From Entoloma clypeatum (Eukaryota > Basidiomycota > Agaricomycetes > Agaricales > Entolomataceae): 64,000 nt of DNA. Shown here one piece after another: positions 20,767 to 32,259 of the stretch. A model generated the notes under the pieces. The model was not told the DNA's origin. It did no database searches and saw only the letters and a list, made by a program, of their open reading frames with translations. The first letter of the stretch is position 1. Each line of letters opens with the position of its first letter. Both the position numbers and the translations under genes were made by a program. Location of the stretch: the NCBI GenBank assembly GCA_963565915.1, contig OY751489.1, positions 496,001 to 560,000 of the forward strand. The letters run 5' to 3'.

Positions 20767-20897
20767 ATATTGCCATGTGTTTCACATCTGTCAAACATTT
20801 TCATTCTTCACCCCCAAAGTCCCCTCTACAAATTATTACTTCGCAAACCCTTTATCAATCTCATTTGCAAAGGCTAAATTTTGAATCCTGTGCTGTG

Positions 20898-21179
20898 CAA
20901 CAGAAACCTTAAATCAGGCGGAGTCCGAAATGACTTTTTGTTGCGTCAGCATCAAGACAGGACCCCCCTTAATCAGTGGGAAGACTGGTTCAAAAAATCT
21001 GAAATCAGCGGAAAGTAACGGACCTCCTTAGATATTCAAAGTTTCATTTGTTTGTAGCATTTTGGTGAGGATGAATTATAATTTTGACCACATTCAATGT
21101 GACAAACAGCTACTGACTAGCACTGATGGCTACAAACAGCTACAAATGCTATGGAACATGGCTGAGCTCAAAGTAGATT
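20898..21179. other. Spacer without recognisable feature
   Basis: The segment lies between the palindrome and the lectin-like gene. It includes a few AGCTAC words at 21105-21145 and no coding signal. It may be the 3' end of the minus-strand lectin-like gene. Confidence 0.35.
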
Positions 21180-21891
21180 TTTCCTGATGCATATACTCAC
21201 CCGGCATGAAGTCCCACTCCTGTCTCGGAAGGCTGTTGAAGATGCCGATGTTTGGTTTAGTACCGTCAGAACGTCCAGACAATTCAAGAACATTATGCGT
21301 GTAATGTTCGGTGTACAGCCTGTGACATGCAGAAAATGCATAAGCGAGAAGTCCCAGAAGAGTACCGCAAGACATACACGTTCCGGTACCGCCTGGCGTC
21401 GCCCGAGCCCAAGGTCCAACCGAAGCGTCCTGGGCTTGTGATAATTGTTTTGTGGTCGGCAGCCAAGGCAAGGTATTGATTATTTGCGATGTTTTTGAAG
21501 GCATACATCTTGTGTCCTAAATTGTCATCCCAGAACTCGGATATCCACTACGTGACGAAAAGCATTTTATCATCAGCCACCTACTATTACAAGGAGAGCT
21601 GAAGGAGAGCACATACTCTCTGTTTATTATCATGATGCGGCGCCGGCATTCCAACTTGAATCTGATGCGAACTAACAACTATACCAGGTAAAGAATTGGT
21701 TAGGTGACGGTCGAAGGAGAGTAGAAGGATATTTCACCAGGGTTCCCGGGTGTGCCAGCGAGGGTGAGGACCTGTCCGGGGTAGGCCACAGATTGAATGG
21801 CAATGACCATTATGAGTGCGATGAGGAGAGCATTAACAGCAATCCTGGATTTTAAGTTATACCAGTACAGACCTGCGTGTACACACTCCAC
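21180..21891 (-). CDS. Ricin-B-type beta-trefoil lectin-like gene, partial model
   Basis: On the minus strand two well-formed introns, 21548-21616 (GTATGT...CGTAG) and 21320-21377 (GTATGT...CACAG), join three exons in frame. The joined reading has DNKQRWISEFWDD, then GHKMYAFKNIANNQYLALA, then NVLELSGRSDGTKPNIG and LPRQEWDFMPG. These are the N-x-L-(D/E)-L-S-G and Q-x-W patterns of ricin-B trefoil repeats. Upstream, 21891-21700 reads AGLYWYNLKSRIAVNAL and GQVLTLAGTPGNPG, likely an earlier trefoil strand, but its junction to the next exon is unclear. Such lectins bind sugars and are common in mushrooms, often in defence. Start and stop are not fixed; it may be a damaged gene. Confidence 0.5.
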
Positions 21892-22645
21892 CGGCCCTCG
21901 ATTTCACAGCAGCCGTAAGTCCTTCAAGTTGGGAGAAGCCTAACGTACGATCGCAACCAGCAAACAGTCCGCTCCTCACACTGATGATATTTCTCAAACG
22001 TGAAAAGGGAGGAGAAGAAACGTTGGGGAAACAGTCAGGGCCTTGAAGCTTGGGAGTTGAAGGAGTATTTTCCCGGGAAAACATTGTGATGCATTGACCT
22101 GAGTGTGACGACCATCAACAATGCTCAGCTACTATATCCTCCCGCGCCATCAAAGCGCCTCCTGAAGTTGAGGTTTGAACCCTTTCTGGCCGCGGTTCGG
22201 TTCGGTGCGCGGTGTCGTCGAACATGAATCTGAACATGAGGTTTGGGTTCGAGAGGTTCGTGCCTTCATTTTCGTTATAGACATGAGCAGCCAAAGACTA
22301 GATAGAGCAAGCCAACTCTGATTGTTTCCATTTTCTGATGTTTTCGCCTTTGCTGACACTGCCAAAATTATACCAGCAGTCGTACACTGTTGTTCTTGAA
22401 GAAAAATGTATAGTAAACGGCATTCAATATGATTCAAAACTTTGTTCATCCAGATCCTACGGAAAACTGAAACTGAAACTGAGTCGTGACGTTTTTTTTT
22501 TTTTGATATTTGGGATAAGCTCCAGGTGAACGGAATTGCGATGATACGATACAGCCAGAAAGAACGATTCCGATGAGAAGGGGGGTGCGAAGAACGTCCA
22601 ATGGATACGTGAATGTCCAGCTTTTTGGGAGAGTGAACAAGGGGA
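21892..22645. other. No confident gene; possible 5' part of lectin-like gene
   Basis: A minus-strand open frame at 22084-21857 could be a leader exon of the lectin-like gene but has no recognisable motif. The frame at 22716-22150 overlaps introns of the Bbc1-like remnant and looks like chance. I see no repeat boundary or RNA gene. Confidence 0.3.
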
Positions 22646-23765
22646 CTAATTTTCAAGAACACGGTATATCTAGCGATATGTGCAATCAGCCAGGGATGCA
22701 AGCAACACCGAAACACATCATGGAACCCTCACCTTGACGGTTCCACTTTTCAGGTCTTCAAGGCGATAGCTAACGGCTTCCACAGTCTGATCAGAAACGA
22801 CATAAGCCTTGATAATGAATGAAAAAAAAAGCGCACGAACCTGCTGCCCGACATGCAAATTCGCCTGAAACGCCCTCGCCTTTGACGTCTTCGGTTCAAA
22901 CTCACTCACCACCCCCACCGCATGCTCCACACTCTAATTATACGCCTGCAGCCCCTTATGCCCCTTCAACCTCGCATCCCGCAGCTCCACCACATCCCCA
23001 GGCAGAATCTCGCTCACCCACTTCAGATACCCATACTCCGATTCAGACGACGACGACACAAGAGGCAACAACGCGGCGTTCGGCACCTCAGCCAGGACGG
23101 CGTTGACGGACCCCTCGTATGTCCCCTCACCGACGAGTGCCCGCTTGGACTTGTCATGCAGCGTCGTCGCGACCTCGCAGATCTGCACGCCGACGCGGCC
23201 CCACACGGCCATGAGCTCGTCCGAGGAGAGCTGCCGCTCCGCGGCGGGGACAGGGACAGGAATGGGCTGGGGCGGGGGAATGGAGGGCCGTGGAGAGGGA
23301 GGAGGGTGTGGAAGAGGCGACGTTTGAATGGCAGATGCGGCGTCCGTCCGCGAGAGGGACAGATCAGGCCCGTCGCTGAACTCGAGGGAAGTAGACGAGA
23401 TGGAAGGCAGCTCCCGACGACAGACTGTCCTCGTGAGCAGGCGCACAGAGTGTCTCCCAGGAGGAGGCGGCGGCGGCACTTCCTCGATCTCTATCTCGCT
23501 CTCCTCAGCCTCGACCTTGACGCCATCCTCAGACGCGGAGATACTCGCAGAGAGGCTGTTGTCAATATCCAGGTCGCTGTCCTGGTGCTGCGGGGGCAGC
23601 GGGGGGCGCGGAGGCGGGACGGTGCGTACAGAAGGTGAAGGAGGGACAGGCACAGGTTGTTGTTGTTCCGTGAGTATATGCGATGTGTGTGGACGGCGTG
23701 CACCCCCGCCAAGGGGCAGCATGCCGATGTGCATCCCGCCCATGCCAGCAAGCTTCGCAGTTCCT
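22646..23765 (-). pseudogene. Bbc1/Mti1-like actin-assembly protein, C-terminal fragment
   Basis: Exons 23765-22841, 22786-22733 and 22669-22646 join in frame through GT-AG introns of 54 and 63 nt and end at TAG. The protein starts in the AKLAGMGGMHIGM linker, has an acidic and Pro-rich middle (EIEIEEVPPPPPPG), then the conserved C-terminal block: ELMAVWGRVGVQICEVATTL, VSEILPGDVVELRDARLKGH, VGVVSEFEPKTSKARAFQAN, VGQQ|TVEAVSYRLEDLKSG and KIYRVLE. This block is typical of fungal SH3 proteins of the Bbc1 type that act at endocytic actin patches. An in-frame TAG at 22931-22933 cuts the block. The SH3 N-terminus is absent; a hAT lies 250 bp upstream. I infer a truncated, dead copy. Confidence 0.6.
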
Positions 23766-24009
23766 CTGGACCAGATGCAGCAGCAGGGGTGAAAGCACCC
23801 TCACCCTCCACAGGTCGTAGCCTCGGTGCTGGAGGCCTGCATCAGGAAAAAGGCACGTTCAGCTTATGGCATCTTCTGCTTAAAATAAGCATTGTTTACT
23901 ATTATTCGTTGTAGAGCATGGCACCTCTATAACTTAAAATCCGTGGGGAAAGTTCAGAAAAGCAATACATATCGAGTGAGATATACTCCACTCCTACATA
24001 ATTGATATA
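23766..24009. other. Intron or 5' relic between Bbc1-like fragment and hAT
   Basis: Upstream of the CAG acceptor at 23766-23768 the sequence lacks coding features and ends at the hAT target duplication. After the hAT (34736 onward) no SH3 domain appears, so the missing N-terminus is not simply displaced by the insertion. Confidence 0.4.
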
Positions 24010-26848
24010 GTAGAAACTAGTGTTGCCGCAAGGTGAGGTGCCTTGAAGGTAAGGTGATCTCGCCTTGAGCCGGTTGCCATAAAGGCGAGGTTCACCTCCA
24101 CCTTCAATCAACGAGATCACTTCTCATCAATTCTCTTTTGGGAAGCTAACTTACTAATCATTATGTCACGTTTGTTGGTTCTCGCTCGTTGGTCTCTAGC
24201 TAATTCAACGTTGTTCAACATTGCTTTCTCCGCTCCCTCCAATCAATAGTTCAAGACCATGACCAGCAGCCCGGAGACCCCTGGAAGACCTTCCCACTCC
24301 ACTGATGCGCCCCTTGCACCCCTTACTCCTTGCTATATCATGTTTCGTGACGCGTCCTACGAGATCCTGTATCCATCGTGTCGTGTCGTCGATCGTTTAT
24401 GCGTCGCAGTTGTGTTTGTTTGTTCTCTGGTTATTTTAGGAATGGTAGAGAGGTATAAGAAGGCTAGGTTTGTGGCTGGATTGCTTTGTGTTCCCGACAA
24501 TGTCCATTAACTTCTGTAACTGCCCAGATCCCTCTTCTTGCTCGTGCTCTCGATCTCAATTTAACCACGGCGGCATGCCTTCTGGAACTGGCTTTCCCTC
24601 CCAGTTTCCACCCTACACCGTCTATCACCCATTTACCCCACTGCAAGGACCGTCAACTTCGCTGTACCAATCATATATGCCCACACAGCCTGTATGGGAA
24701 ACTGGCCCTTCCGCCCCTCTCTACAGCTCTCAGAATATGTACCCGCAGTGGTCAACAGTACCAGAATCCGAAGCCTTTCGGATCGCACTCTCTGACTGCA
24801 CAGGTGCTGTCACGAATGCCGCCCACCTCACAACTTTTACTCTGCTTCATGCTGCTTCCCAGATGCCATTGGCTCACCCCCCTAACATGCCCCCGCAGAA
24901 TCCAAAGAGGCGAAAGAAGGTGACAGGTGGGACGACCTCGCGGAAACGTCAGCATGCCCTCGCCGATCAACGGCCTGCTACTACTACAGGTGCCCAACCT
25001 GCAATCTCCATTCCAGCTCCCTCCATTCCCGGCATTGGTCCCATTGGCATGTCCCCTCCCATACAGCCAACACTTCATCCCGCGATTTATCAATGGAGCC
25101 CAGGTCCATCATCAAATCCTCTGGGCAGCCTCGTTAACCCCTGCAAGAATCCAATGCGTACCGCTAATGCAACGGATGTCTGGTACTTTACCCACCCTCT
25201 TGTTTCCAATGCGCAACCCGCGACTGCCCTGAAGAAGGAAGAGATGTGCATGAAGCGGCCCGACAAGGTAAAATATCCATACCTTGGTTGTCGGCTATGT
25301 GTGCCAGTGTATGTCATTTCTTATCTTTCGTCACACTTTTTCTTATTGAAATTTTCTCAGACACAAAGGTCATACTTGGGCCAATGCTGATGGAATGACG
25401 GAGACGATACGAAACCACCTGCGGAAGGAACACCAACGTACATGGCAGGATATTGTCGTGCTGATGAAACTTAAGGGTTGGGAAAAGGTTGGACATACAT
25501 GCACTGCTGGAAATGGCCAGCATCTTGAGCCATTTTCGGTGAAAGGCTTTCTTGATCGGCTTGTAAAATGGATTGCTGTAGATGATCAGGTAAGGCTTCT
25601 TATTTACCAATCAATTACTTGCTAACTTTTAAACTTGTAGTCACTTGCTGTTGTCGACTCTGAGGAGCTCCACGAGCTCCTCCTTTTTCTTGGTCAGGAT
25701 AGAATTGATGATTGCGACCTTCCGCATCATACCAAAGTGGCCAAATTAATTATAGAGCGCTTCAAAGTTGAATATCAAGAAATGGTTAATGAAATAGCAG
25801 TAAGTCATTCGTTAATTTATAAGGGTCCAATTATTCTGATTCGAGCCCAACAAGAATTCCTTGGATTGTGTTTCATTCACAAGTGATATCTGGTCAAGTC
25901 AAGGCCTCGAATCATACATGGCGGTTACAGCACATCACATGGCAAAGACATCATCTGGCAACCTTGCACTAAAATCTCACCTTGTCGCCTTTCGAGAACT
26001 TAAAGGTAGTCATAGTGGGGTGAATATTGGACGGGTATTTGTGCAGATAATCTGAGAAATTGGTTGTCTTCATAAAGTTAGTTGCAAATGAGGCTTCATC
26101 AAATCTGGATCCTTAAAGTTAAATTTCTAGCTTTCTATGATAACTTGCGACAATGCATCGAATAACAATACGATAATGGTGGAGATGGTTGATGTACTCA
26201 AGGAGTATAGTGTTCCCTTCGACGTTGCTGGCAATCGTATTAGGTATCTGGATTTCATTTGTCTACATCTGATCTGCTACTGATTCTATCATACATAGAT
26301 GTTTTCCCCACGTAATTAATATTGCTGTCAAGGCTGGGATTCAGAACCTCATACACACTCCAGATTGGAAGCTAGACTTGTCTACTGCCGATTCAGAAGT
26401 CACTGCATGTCAAACTGCCTACTATGACACTTTGAAAACTGATGTTATTTCTTTGGCGCGTGGCCTTGTTACATATGTTCGAGCGTCAGAACAATGTTGA
26501 ACAGATTTTCAGTCAGAGATTCATGAAGAAAATCTGAAAGGTGGATGGGGAACTGATAAATGTGAACCACTACATGTTGTCGGACTACTCAGGGATGTGG
26601 ACACGAGATGGTCATCCACATTCTTGATGATCGATCGAGTTCTCGAACTCTATTTGGTATGCAGAGGACCATTTTCAATCTCTCGACAAGCAACTGACAG
26701 CTTTCCACCAACAGGCAATTGTTTCTCTTCTAAACCTGGCCAAGTATGAGGAAGACAATTACCTTCTTCTCAATGATCTCCAAGTGAAGGTTCTTACTGA
26801 TGTTCAGAAATTCCTCTGGTTCTTCCACGGTGTTCAAGAGCTTGTGTC

Positions 26849-27216
26849 TGTTATGCGTAACAAACCGTTCCAAGGTTCGGGCAGAGTATGCAGGAAGATG
26901 GAAAGGCGAAGAGCAATGTGATTGCTAAATCTAAGGAATCTAGCTATAGTACAAAGGGTTTATATAGGTACTGACTATAGGCGATAGCATATGAGTCAGT
27001 GCTGCGCAAGGCAGTGTATCTGAGTAAGATAACTGCGGAAGGCAGTGCGTCTGAGTAAGACGACTGCGGAATGAGTCAGACAGCTGCGGAAAGCGAGTCA
27101 GCGCGGGAGCGAAGTATACTAAAGGAAATAAAGTATAATACGATATGTGTAAGCGGGGGCCGATGAGTAAAAGTGAAAAAGTAAGCATATACGTCCGTAG
27201 TCGTTAGTCCGTAACA
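26849..27216 (-). repeat. G1-A 3' LTR
   Basis: It is 368 bp and read on minus starts TGTTACGGACTAACG and ends GCATAACA. It is preceded by the polypurine tract GAGGAGGGGAACA (27217-27229 on minus). U3 has several TGACTCA/TTACTCA words alternating with CCGCAG, then TATATAAA. The sequence is essentially identical to the partner LTR at 33049-33416. Confidence 0.95.
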
Positions 27217-27253
27217 TGTTCCCCTCCTCAAGGTCTGTGTCCTCACAGACTAC

Positions 27254-27622
27254 CTACTCCCATCCATCGTTGCCATTTGGATCGGCCCAGGCAGGGTCAA
27301 CTCGGTTACCCCAATCCTTTATCAGTTCATCGTTTACCGCCGTGGCAAACTCTAAACCTCGAACGGCGAGGCGAAGGCGTCGGTTCTCGACAGCAAGGGT
27401 GTTGGTATAGTTTTTGAGGATGAGTTTCTCCTCAGCGGTGGGGGCGGTTGGCAAATCGGAAAGGGTATGAAGGCGGATATGCATCTGCCGGTGAAGGATG
27501 TCGGCAACGGAGGTTTCGAGCGCATGGATCTGGTCGCGCATGGAGAGCGCTTCGCCGATGAGGGTGGTGATGGTGGGGTTGATATCGGAAGCATCGGTGG
27601 AGGCGGCGGTGATGTTGGACAT
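27254..27622 (-). CDS. G1-A ORF3, conserved small coiled-coil-like protein
   Basis: This 122-aa frame lies between pol and the 3' LTR, where gypsy elements normally have nothing or an env-like gene. It has no signal peptide or membrane segment. Residues 20-60 (LIGEALSMRDQIHALETSVA, ILHRQMHIRLHTLSDLP) and 66-100 (EEKLILKNYTNTLAVENRRL, RLAVRGLEFATAVNDELI) look like two amphipathic helices. The same protein is encoded by copy B (39553-39921) and, with many amino-acid differences but the same frame and length within two residues, by copy C (56326-56688). Conservation across diverged copies argues that it is translated. Function is unknown; a structural or regulatory partner of Gag is one possibility. 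Confidence 0.72.
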   Translation of the reverse strand: MSNITAASTDASDINPTITTLIGEALSMRDQIHALETSVADILHRQMHIRLHTLSDLPTAPTAEEKLILKNYTNTLAVENRRLRLAVRGLEFATAVNDELIKDWGNRVDPAWADPNGNDGWE

Positions 27623-27737
27623 GGCAGAAATGATGTTTGAAAGGTATAAGAAGAACGGCGTGTTGGGCGAGAAGAGTTGGAGCGGGGAACTCGATGTGAC
27701 AGAAGTCGATGTGGAAAATGGCTCAAAGTTTATTCTT

Positions 27738-30700
27738 TTATCGTGGACGCGATGGATTTTGCCGATGAAAGTCTCGGATCAAGTCTTGAGCGTTCTGAAC
27801 ATTAGTCCGAGGTTCCCACGTGTTCTCTTCTGGGCCATACCCTTCCCATTGGACGAGGTACTGGATCTTTCCGCGGAATTTTCGAGAGTCCAGGATCGTG
27901 GAGACATGGTATTCTTCTCGTCCTTCGACGATGATCGGATCAGGGGCTGGCTTCTTTTTCTGAATGGCATACTTCGGGGTTTCGTATGGCGATAACAGGG
28001 TTTCGTTGAACACAGGGTGGATCATTTTCCAGGTTTTGGGAAGATCAAGACGGTATGCGCTAGCTCCTTTCTTCTCTAGGACTTTGAACGGTCCGTGTCG
28101 GAGGGCGTCAAGTTTCTTTGAGGGACGATCAGTCCTGATGTTAGTCCCTTCCAGCCACACCTTGTCTCCGATGCGGTAATCCCGAGACGGGCTTCGTCGT
28201 GTGTCAACTGTCTTCTTCATCTGATCCTGTGCCTGTTTTAGTGCTGCGTTGGCTTCTTCTCGTGCCTGTTTGAGTTTTTTCAAGAAGTCGTTTGCTGCCG
28301 GATTGGTGTCTTCCAACACAAGTTCTCCCTTCCAAGGATGCAGACCGTAGTTGAGATAGAATGGTGTGTACTTTGTCGCTTGATGTTCTTTGTCATTGTA
28401 CTGGAATTCTGCGATTGCGATCCATTCCGCCCAATCATCTTGTAGATGGTTGACAAAGTTTCGTAAGAACACCTCGGTTTCCTGATGCGATCGTTCGGCC
28501 TGTCCATCAGTCTGTGGATGGTACGCAGTGGACAGATTTCTTTTGATCCCTAACATGCGGCAAAGTATCTCCATAAACTTCGCGGCGAACTGCGGTCCCC
28601 TATCGCTGATGATCTTCTTGGGAATTCCATGAAGTTTCCATATCTGGTCCCGATAGATCTTGGCTAATCCTTCAGCCGATAGTTCCACGGTTGTCGGGAT
28701 GAGATGAAGCATCTTTGAATGTCTGTCCATGATGACCAGAATTGCGTTCTTCCCATCAGATTCTGGTATCGGTCCTACGACGTCAATCCCTATATCTTCC
28801 CATGGTTGACTTGGCGCGGCGTTAGGGTGCAGAGGGGCGTGTCTCCTTTGGCGGCTGATCTTGTTGCGTTGACAGGTGTCACAACCTTTCACATACTTCT
28901 TTACGTCATGTAGGATGGTGGGCCACCAGTAGGTGCGAGTGAGAAGTTCATGCGTTCGATACTGTCCTGGATGTCCTGCCACTGGTGCGTCGTGCGCTTC
29001 AAACATCAGTTCTTGGCGCAATTGTGGGTCTGGTGGAACATAGACTCGTTCTCCTGCGTAGGTGATGCCATTTTCCTGCTGGTACCAGTGAGGATTCTTC
29101 TTCAGACCCTGGGCTACTTCTGTTTCCATGCGATTCGAGGCCTTGATGCGTACGATCCATGGGTTTTCGATGGTTGTGATGTTTCCGATTTTGATGGAAT
29201 CAGATGTTTCACCCCCTTCAAAGAATTGTTCCTCCGTGAACATCTCCATTTGTATCACATCTTCTGATTCCAATCGTTTCAAAAATAGCCCCTCCTTGAG
29301 CATTTGGTCGCTGTCCTGCGGCTCGAGTTCCGTCTCATACCAGGGTAAACGTGACAGGATGTCTGCTTTCGCGTTTGTCTTCCCAGGTACATGTCGCAAT
29401 TCGAAGTCATAGTCTTGTAGCTTCATCTTCCAGCGCCTCTGTCGTTGGTTTAGGTCCTGAGGACGCCGGAAATACTCCAGGTTTTTGTGATCGGTTAAGA
29501 TCTCGAAACGTTCCTTGGCTTCAAGTAGATAATGTCGCCAGTCCTTCAGTGCTTCCATGACTGCCAAGAGTTCCTTGTCATAGATCTCGTAATTCTGTTC
29601 GGCCGCGGACATGGTCCGCGACAAGAACGCGATAGGATGCCACTTGTCGTCTTGTTTCTGTGAGAGTACCGCTCCAATTGCATAACCCGATGCATCGGTT
29701 TCAACCCTGAACTGTCCGTCCGGTTTGGGCAATGCCAAGACTGGTGCTGTCGTGATTGCCCGTATGAGACCTTCAAATGCTTCTTGCGCCGCTGGTCCCC
29801 ATGTGAATGCTGTATTTCCCGTAAGTGTCGTGAGTGGCTTTGCGATGTTTGAGTATCCTTCAATGAAGCGTCGATAAAAATTGGCAAATCCCAGGAACCT
29901 CTGGACTTCCTTTTTTGATGTGGGTACTCGCCAGTTCCGGATTGTGTCCACCTTTTCAGTTTCCATCTCGACACGTCCTTCACCCACGACATATCCCAAT
30001 ATGGGGCATTTCGTTACTTCCCAAAGACACTTCTTCTCCTTTAGGAACAAGTCATTGTCCGACAGGATCTGCAAGATCTCTTCGGTGTTCCGGGCAAGTT
30101 CTTCCTTGGTTTTACCAATAACCACTATGTCATCCATGTAAATCACACAGATGCGCCGACGGATCTGATCCCTGAATAGGCTGGCCATCATCCGAGAGAA
30201 CGTTCCCGGGGAATTGCAGAGACCGAAAAACATGACCAATGGTTCAAACAATCCTCGGCTGGTCAAGAAGGCGGCTTTCCATTCGTCACCCTTTTTGATC
30301 CGCACATTATTGTATCCCCACATGATGTCCATTTTGTTGAAGTAGACTGCGTCCTTCAATACATCCAAGAGGTCGTTGATGCGTGGGAGTGGGAATTTGT
30401 CCTTAACCGTGAATTTGTTAACCGTGCGATAGTCCTGTACCAATCGTTTGGAACCGTCTTTCTTGTTAATGAAGAAGCAGGGTGATGCATAAGGTGATTT
30501 GGACGGTCGGATCTTTCCGGTTGCCAGGCCTTCGTCGATGAATTCGTCCAGTTCTTCTTGCTCCTTTTGGGTCATAGGGTACGTGTTTCCCCCTAGCTCC
30601 TTTGGTGCGTCCGGTGTAAGTTCGATGCCGTGGTCCCATTCCCTTTCCTTTGGGATCTTGTCAAAGTTTTCTTTTTCAAAAAGATGGGCAAAACGTTCAA

Positions 30701-31346
30701 CATATGAGGGTCGTTTGGTTGTGGGAGGTGGTGTGGGAGTAACTGCTTCCAATATGGGGTCTCCGGGCTTCCATTTCTGATCTGATTTCTTGGGTGCGTC
30801 CTTGTCTCGTATTTCCACCATGCGAACCCGATGTTTGCGACCATTAAGGTTAACCCTGAAATCCGAGTGTTTGGTTTGACACGTTGATGGGCATCGGTTG
30901 AATGTTACGGCGCCGGTCGTCCAATTGATTGTAGGGTTGTGGTGCACCAACCAATCATGTCCCAAAAGCATATCCGTTCTCCCAATGTCCAATACCATTG
31001 CCTCCATGGTTTCCTGGTGTGTTCCCAAGTCCAGCTTGACTTCGGCAAGTTTTTCTGCTTTCTGTTGTCGGTTCGGTGATCCATCCGCATTTAGGATTGA
31101 TATGGGCTTTATTCCACGTGTGGGAAGGTTCTGTTCACGTACTATTCTGGGATGGATACATGTGCGTTCACATCCGCTATCGACCTCGGGTCGAATGGCC
31201 TTTGGTCCTCGTCGTGTTTTGATCTGAGCTTGCAGCTTGATCTCTCGTCGTTTCGGAGGTTTATCTCCCTTGACAATCTTAGTTGACGCAACGGCTCGCT
31301 TTGCAGGGATAACATAAGTTATATTGTCTGTAACTGCACCAGGCAA
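27738..31346 (-). CDS. pol: G1-A Pol polyprotein with chromodomain
   Basis: The 1,202-aa listed frame is open further upstream to overlap the gag stop in the -1 frame; no ATG lies there (first codon at 31346 is TTG), so expression by frameshift is likely. Protease DSG is at residues 56-58. RT has [17 protein letters not shown] and the catalytic YMDD at 403-406. RNase H has [15 protein letters not shown] (550) and the TDHKNLEYF site (618). Integrase has H785, H792, C822 and C825, and D855, D915 and E951 as the likely catalytic triad. The GPF motif ([15 protein letters not shown]) and a C-terminal chromodomain ([32 protein letters not shown]) close the protein. Chromodomains direct integration to heterochromatin in this group. 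No internal stop is present. Confidence 0.95.
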   Translation of the reverse strand: MPGAVTDNITYVIPAKRAVASTKIVKGDKPPKRREIKLQAQIKTRRGPKAIRPEVDSGCERTCIHPRIVREQNLPTRGIKPISILNADGSPNRQQKAEKLAEVKLDLGTHQETMEAMVLDIGRTDMLLGHDWLVHHNPTINWTTGAVTFNRCPSTCQTKHSDFRVNLNGRKHRVRMVEIRDKDAPKKSDQKWKPGDPILEAVTPTPPPTTKRPSYVERFAHLFEKENFDKIPKEREWDHGIELTPDAPKELGGNTYPMTQKEQEELDEFIDEGLATGKIRPSKSPYASPCFFINKKDGSKRLVQDYRTVNKFTVKDKFPLPRINDLLDVLKDAVYFNKMDIMWGYNNVRIKKGDEWKAAFLTSRGLFEPLVMFFGLCNSPGTFSRMMASLFRDQIRRRICVIYMDDIVVIGKTKEELARNTEEILQILSDNDLFLKEKKCLWEVTKCPILGYVVGEGRVEMETEKVDTIRNWRVPTSKKEVQRFLGFANFYRRFIEGYSNIAKPLTTLTGNTAFTWGPAAQEAFEGLIRAITTAPVLALPKPDGQFRVETDASGYAIGAVLSQKQDDKWHPIAFLSRTMSAAEQNYEIYDKELLAVMEALKDWRHYLLEAKERFEILTDHKNLEYFRRPQDLNQRQRRWKMKLQDYDFELRHVPGKTNAKADILSRLPWYETELEPQDSDQMLKEGLFLKRLESEDVIQMEMFTEEQFFEGGETSDSIKIGNITTIENPWIVRIKASNRMETEVAQGLKKNPHWYQQENGITYAGERVYVPPDPQLRQELMFEAHDAPVAGHPGQYRTHELLTRTYWWPTILHDVKKYVKGCDTCQRNKISRQRRHAPLHPNAAPSQPWEDIGIDVVGPIPESDGKNAILVIMDRHSKMLHLIPTTVELSAEGLAKIYRDQIWKLHGIPKKIISDRGPQFAAKFMEILCRMLGIKRNLSTAYHPQTDGQAERSHQETEVFLRNFVNHLQDDWAEWIAIAEFQYNDKEHQATKYTPFYLNYGLHPWKGELVLEDTNPAANDFLKKLKQAREEANAALKQAQDQMKKTVDTRRSPSRDYRIGDKVWLEGTNIRTDRPSKKLDALRHGPFKVLEKKGASAYRLDLPKTWKMIHPVFNETLLSPYETPKYAIQKKKPAPDPIIVEGREEYHVSTILDSRKFRGKIQYLVQWEGYGPEENTWEPRTNVQNAQDLIRDFHRQNPSRPR

Positions 31347-31387
31347 GCGAGTTCGTTTAATGGATAAGGGTCGCGACTTAGCGTCGT

Positions 31388-32257
31388 TTAATCGGACCCT
31401 TCGGGAAAATCCTTCTCATCGGTCTCTATGGTGATGGTTTCATCGTCATCATCGGTATCTCCATCAGACACCTTCCTAATCTTTCCAGAGTTCTTCTTCG
31501 GCTTGCGGCAGTTGCGCGCAATATGTCCTTCTTGGTCGCAGTTGAAACACTTACGACCATCTTTCTTCTTTGGGGCTTTGCAGTCTTTGGCAAGGTGACC
31601 AAAGCGCTGACAGTTGTAGCAACGGGCTACTCCTGCTTTGTCGATCTCCATGGCTTTGCCTTGACCACCATAAGTGGTACCCGATCCGGTGCGTGTGTCG
31701 CCACCCCCTCGGATGACTAATGCATGTCCCTCCATCTGTCGTCCCTTGTTTCGGATCTCCTTTGCGTAATCAGTGTACGTCTTGCCATCGCTAGCCACTT
31801 GTTCAGAAATTTTGCGGTTGACGTTCTTTTCCAGGATGTATTTCCCAGTTTCTTCGCCAAGGTTTGACAGCTTCAAGATCTCTTCGAATTCGTCCAAGAA
31901 TTCGTCGATGGTGCGTTTCTCCTGTTTCAGGACTTCGAGTTTCGCCTTGGCCGCTGCCGACTTGTTGGCAATAGAGAATCGCGTAGCGATGTCATCTGAG
32001 AATCCTAACCAGGTGATGTTCTCGCCATCAGTGGCAAGGTCGTCTAATTTGTTGCTGGCCCAGTGTTTACCGGACCCTTCCATCATGCGGGATAACACCG
32101 CAAGAATCTTCTGATCGTCGGACAGTCCCTTCTGGAACCTGATGTATAATTTGGTGGCTTTCCACCACTCGTCGAAGGTGTGTCTGTCTTTGAACATCCC
32201 AGGATCTTTGATGATCTTGGATGTATCCATTGTTTGTACTGTCGGTGCTTCTGCCAT
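31388..32257 (-). CDS. gag: G1-A Gag with two CCHC knuckles
   Basis: The 289-aa frame starts at [15 protein letters not shown], but the same frame is open about 380 nt further upstream. It contains a retrotransposon capsid-type region ([49 protein letters not shown]) and two zinc knuckles, [14 protein letters not shown] and [14 protein letters not shown], that bind RNA. The acidic tail ends GSD-TAA. It assembles the particle in which reverse transcription occurs. pol lies in the -1 frame and its opening overlaps the gag end; GAT-TTT-CCC 18 nt before the stop is a possible, non-canonical slip site, also found in G3. Confidence 0.92.
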   Translation of the reverse strand: MAEAPTVQTMDTSKIIKDPGMFKDRHTFDEWWKATKLYIRFQKGLSDDQKILAVLSRMMEGSGKHWASNKLDDLATDGENITWLGFSDDIATRFSIANKSAAAKAKLEVLKQEKRTIDEFLDEFEEILKLSNLGEETGKYILEKNVNRKISEQVASDGKTYTDYAKEIRNKGRQMEGHALVIRGGGDTRTGSGTTYGGQGKAMEIDKAGVARCYNCQRFGHLAKDCKAPKKKDGRKCFNCDQEGHIARNCRKPKKNSGKIRKVSDGDTDDDDETITIETDEKDFPEGSD

Positions 32258-32259
32258 GT

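Larger units (their letters stand above)
17563..20897. mobile_element. Large inverted-repeat (fold-back) element, twice invaded
   Basis: The left arm 17563-18030 is repeated in inverse orientation as three blocks: 18095-18301, 19055-19210 and 20775-20897. Removing the inserts 18302-19054 and about 19213-20774 leaves two arms of roughly 480 bp that pair almost perfectly around a short centre at about 18031-18090. The centre carries a doubled TCTGCGAAAGTTKATGAG. The outer ends are CACAGGACAGGATTC and GAATCCTGTGCTGTG. No transposase lies inside. A clear target duplication was not found. Transcription through it would give a long hairpin RNA. Confidence 0.75.

Noticed and set aside
22934..23638. 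Plus-strand 238-aa Arg/Leu-rich frame
   Set aside because: It lies opposite the Bbc1-like exon, whose motifs and splice sites are specific.
27498..31227. Plus-strand open frames opposite G1-A pol
   Set aside because: They mirror the pol codons, recur identically opposite copy B, and have no features of their own.
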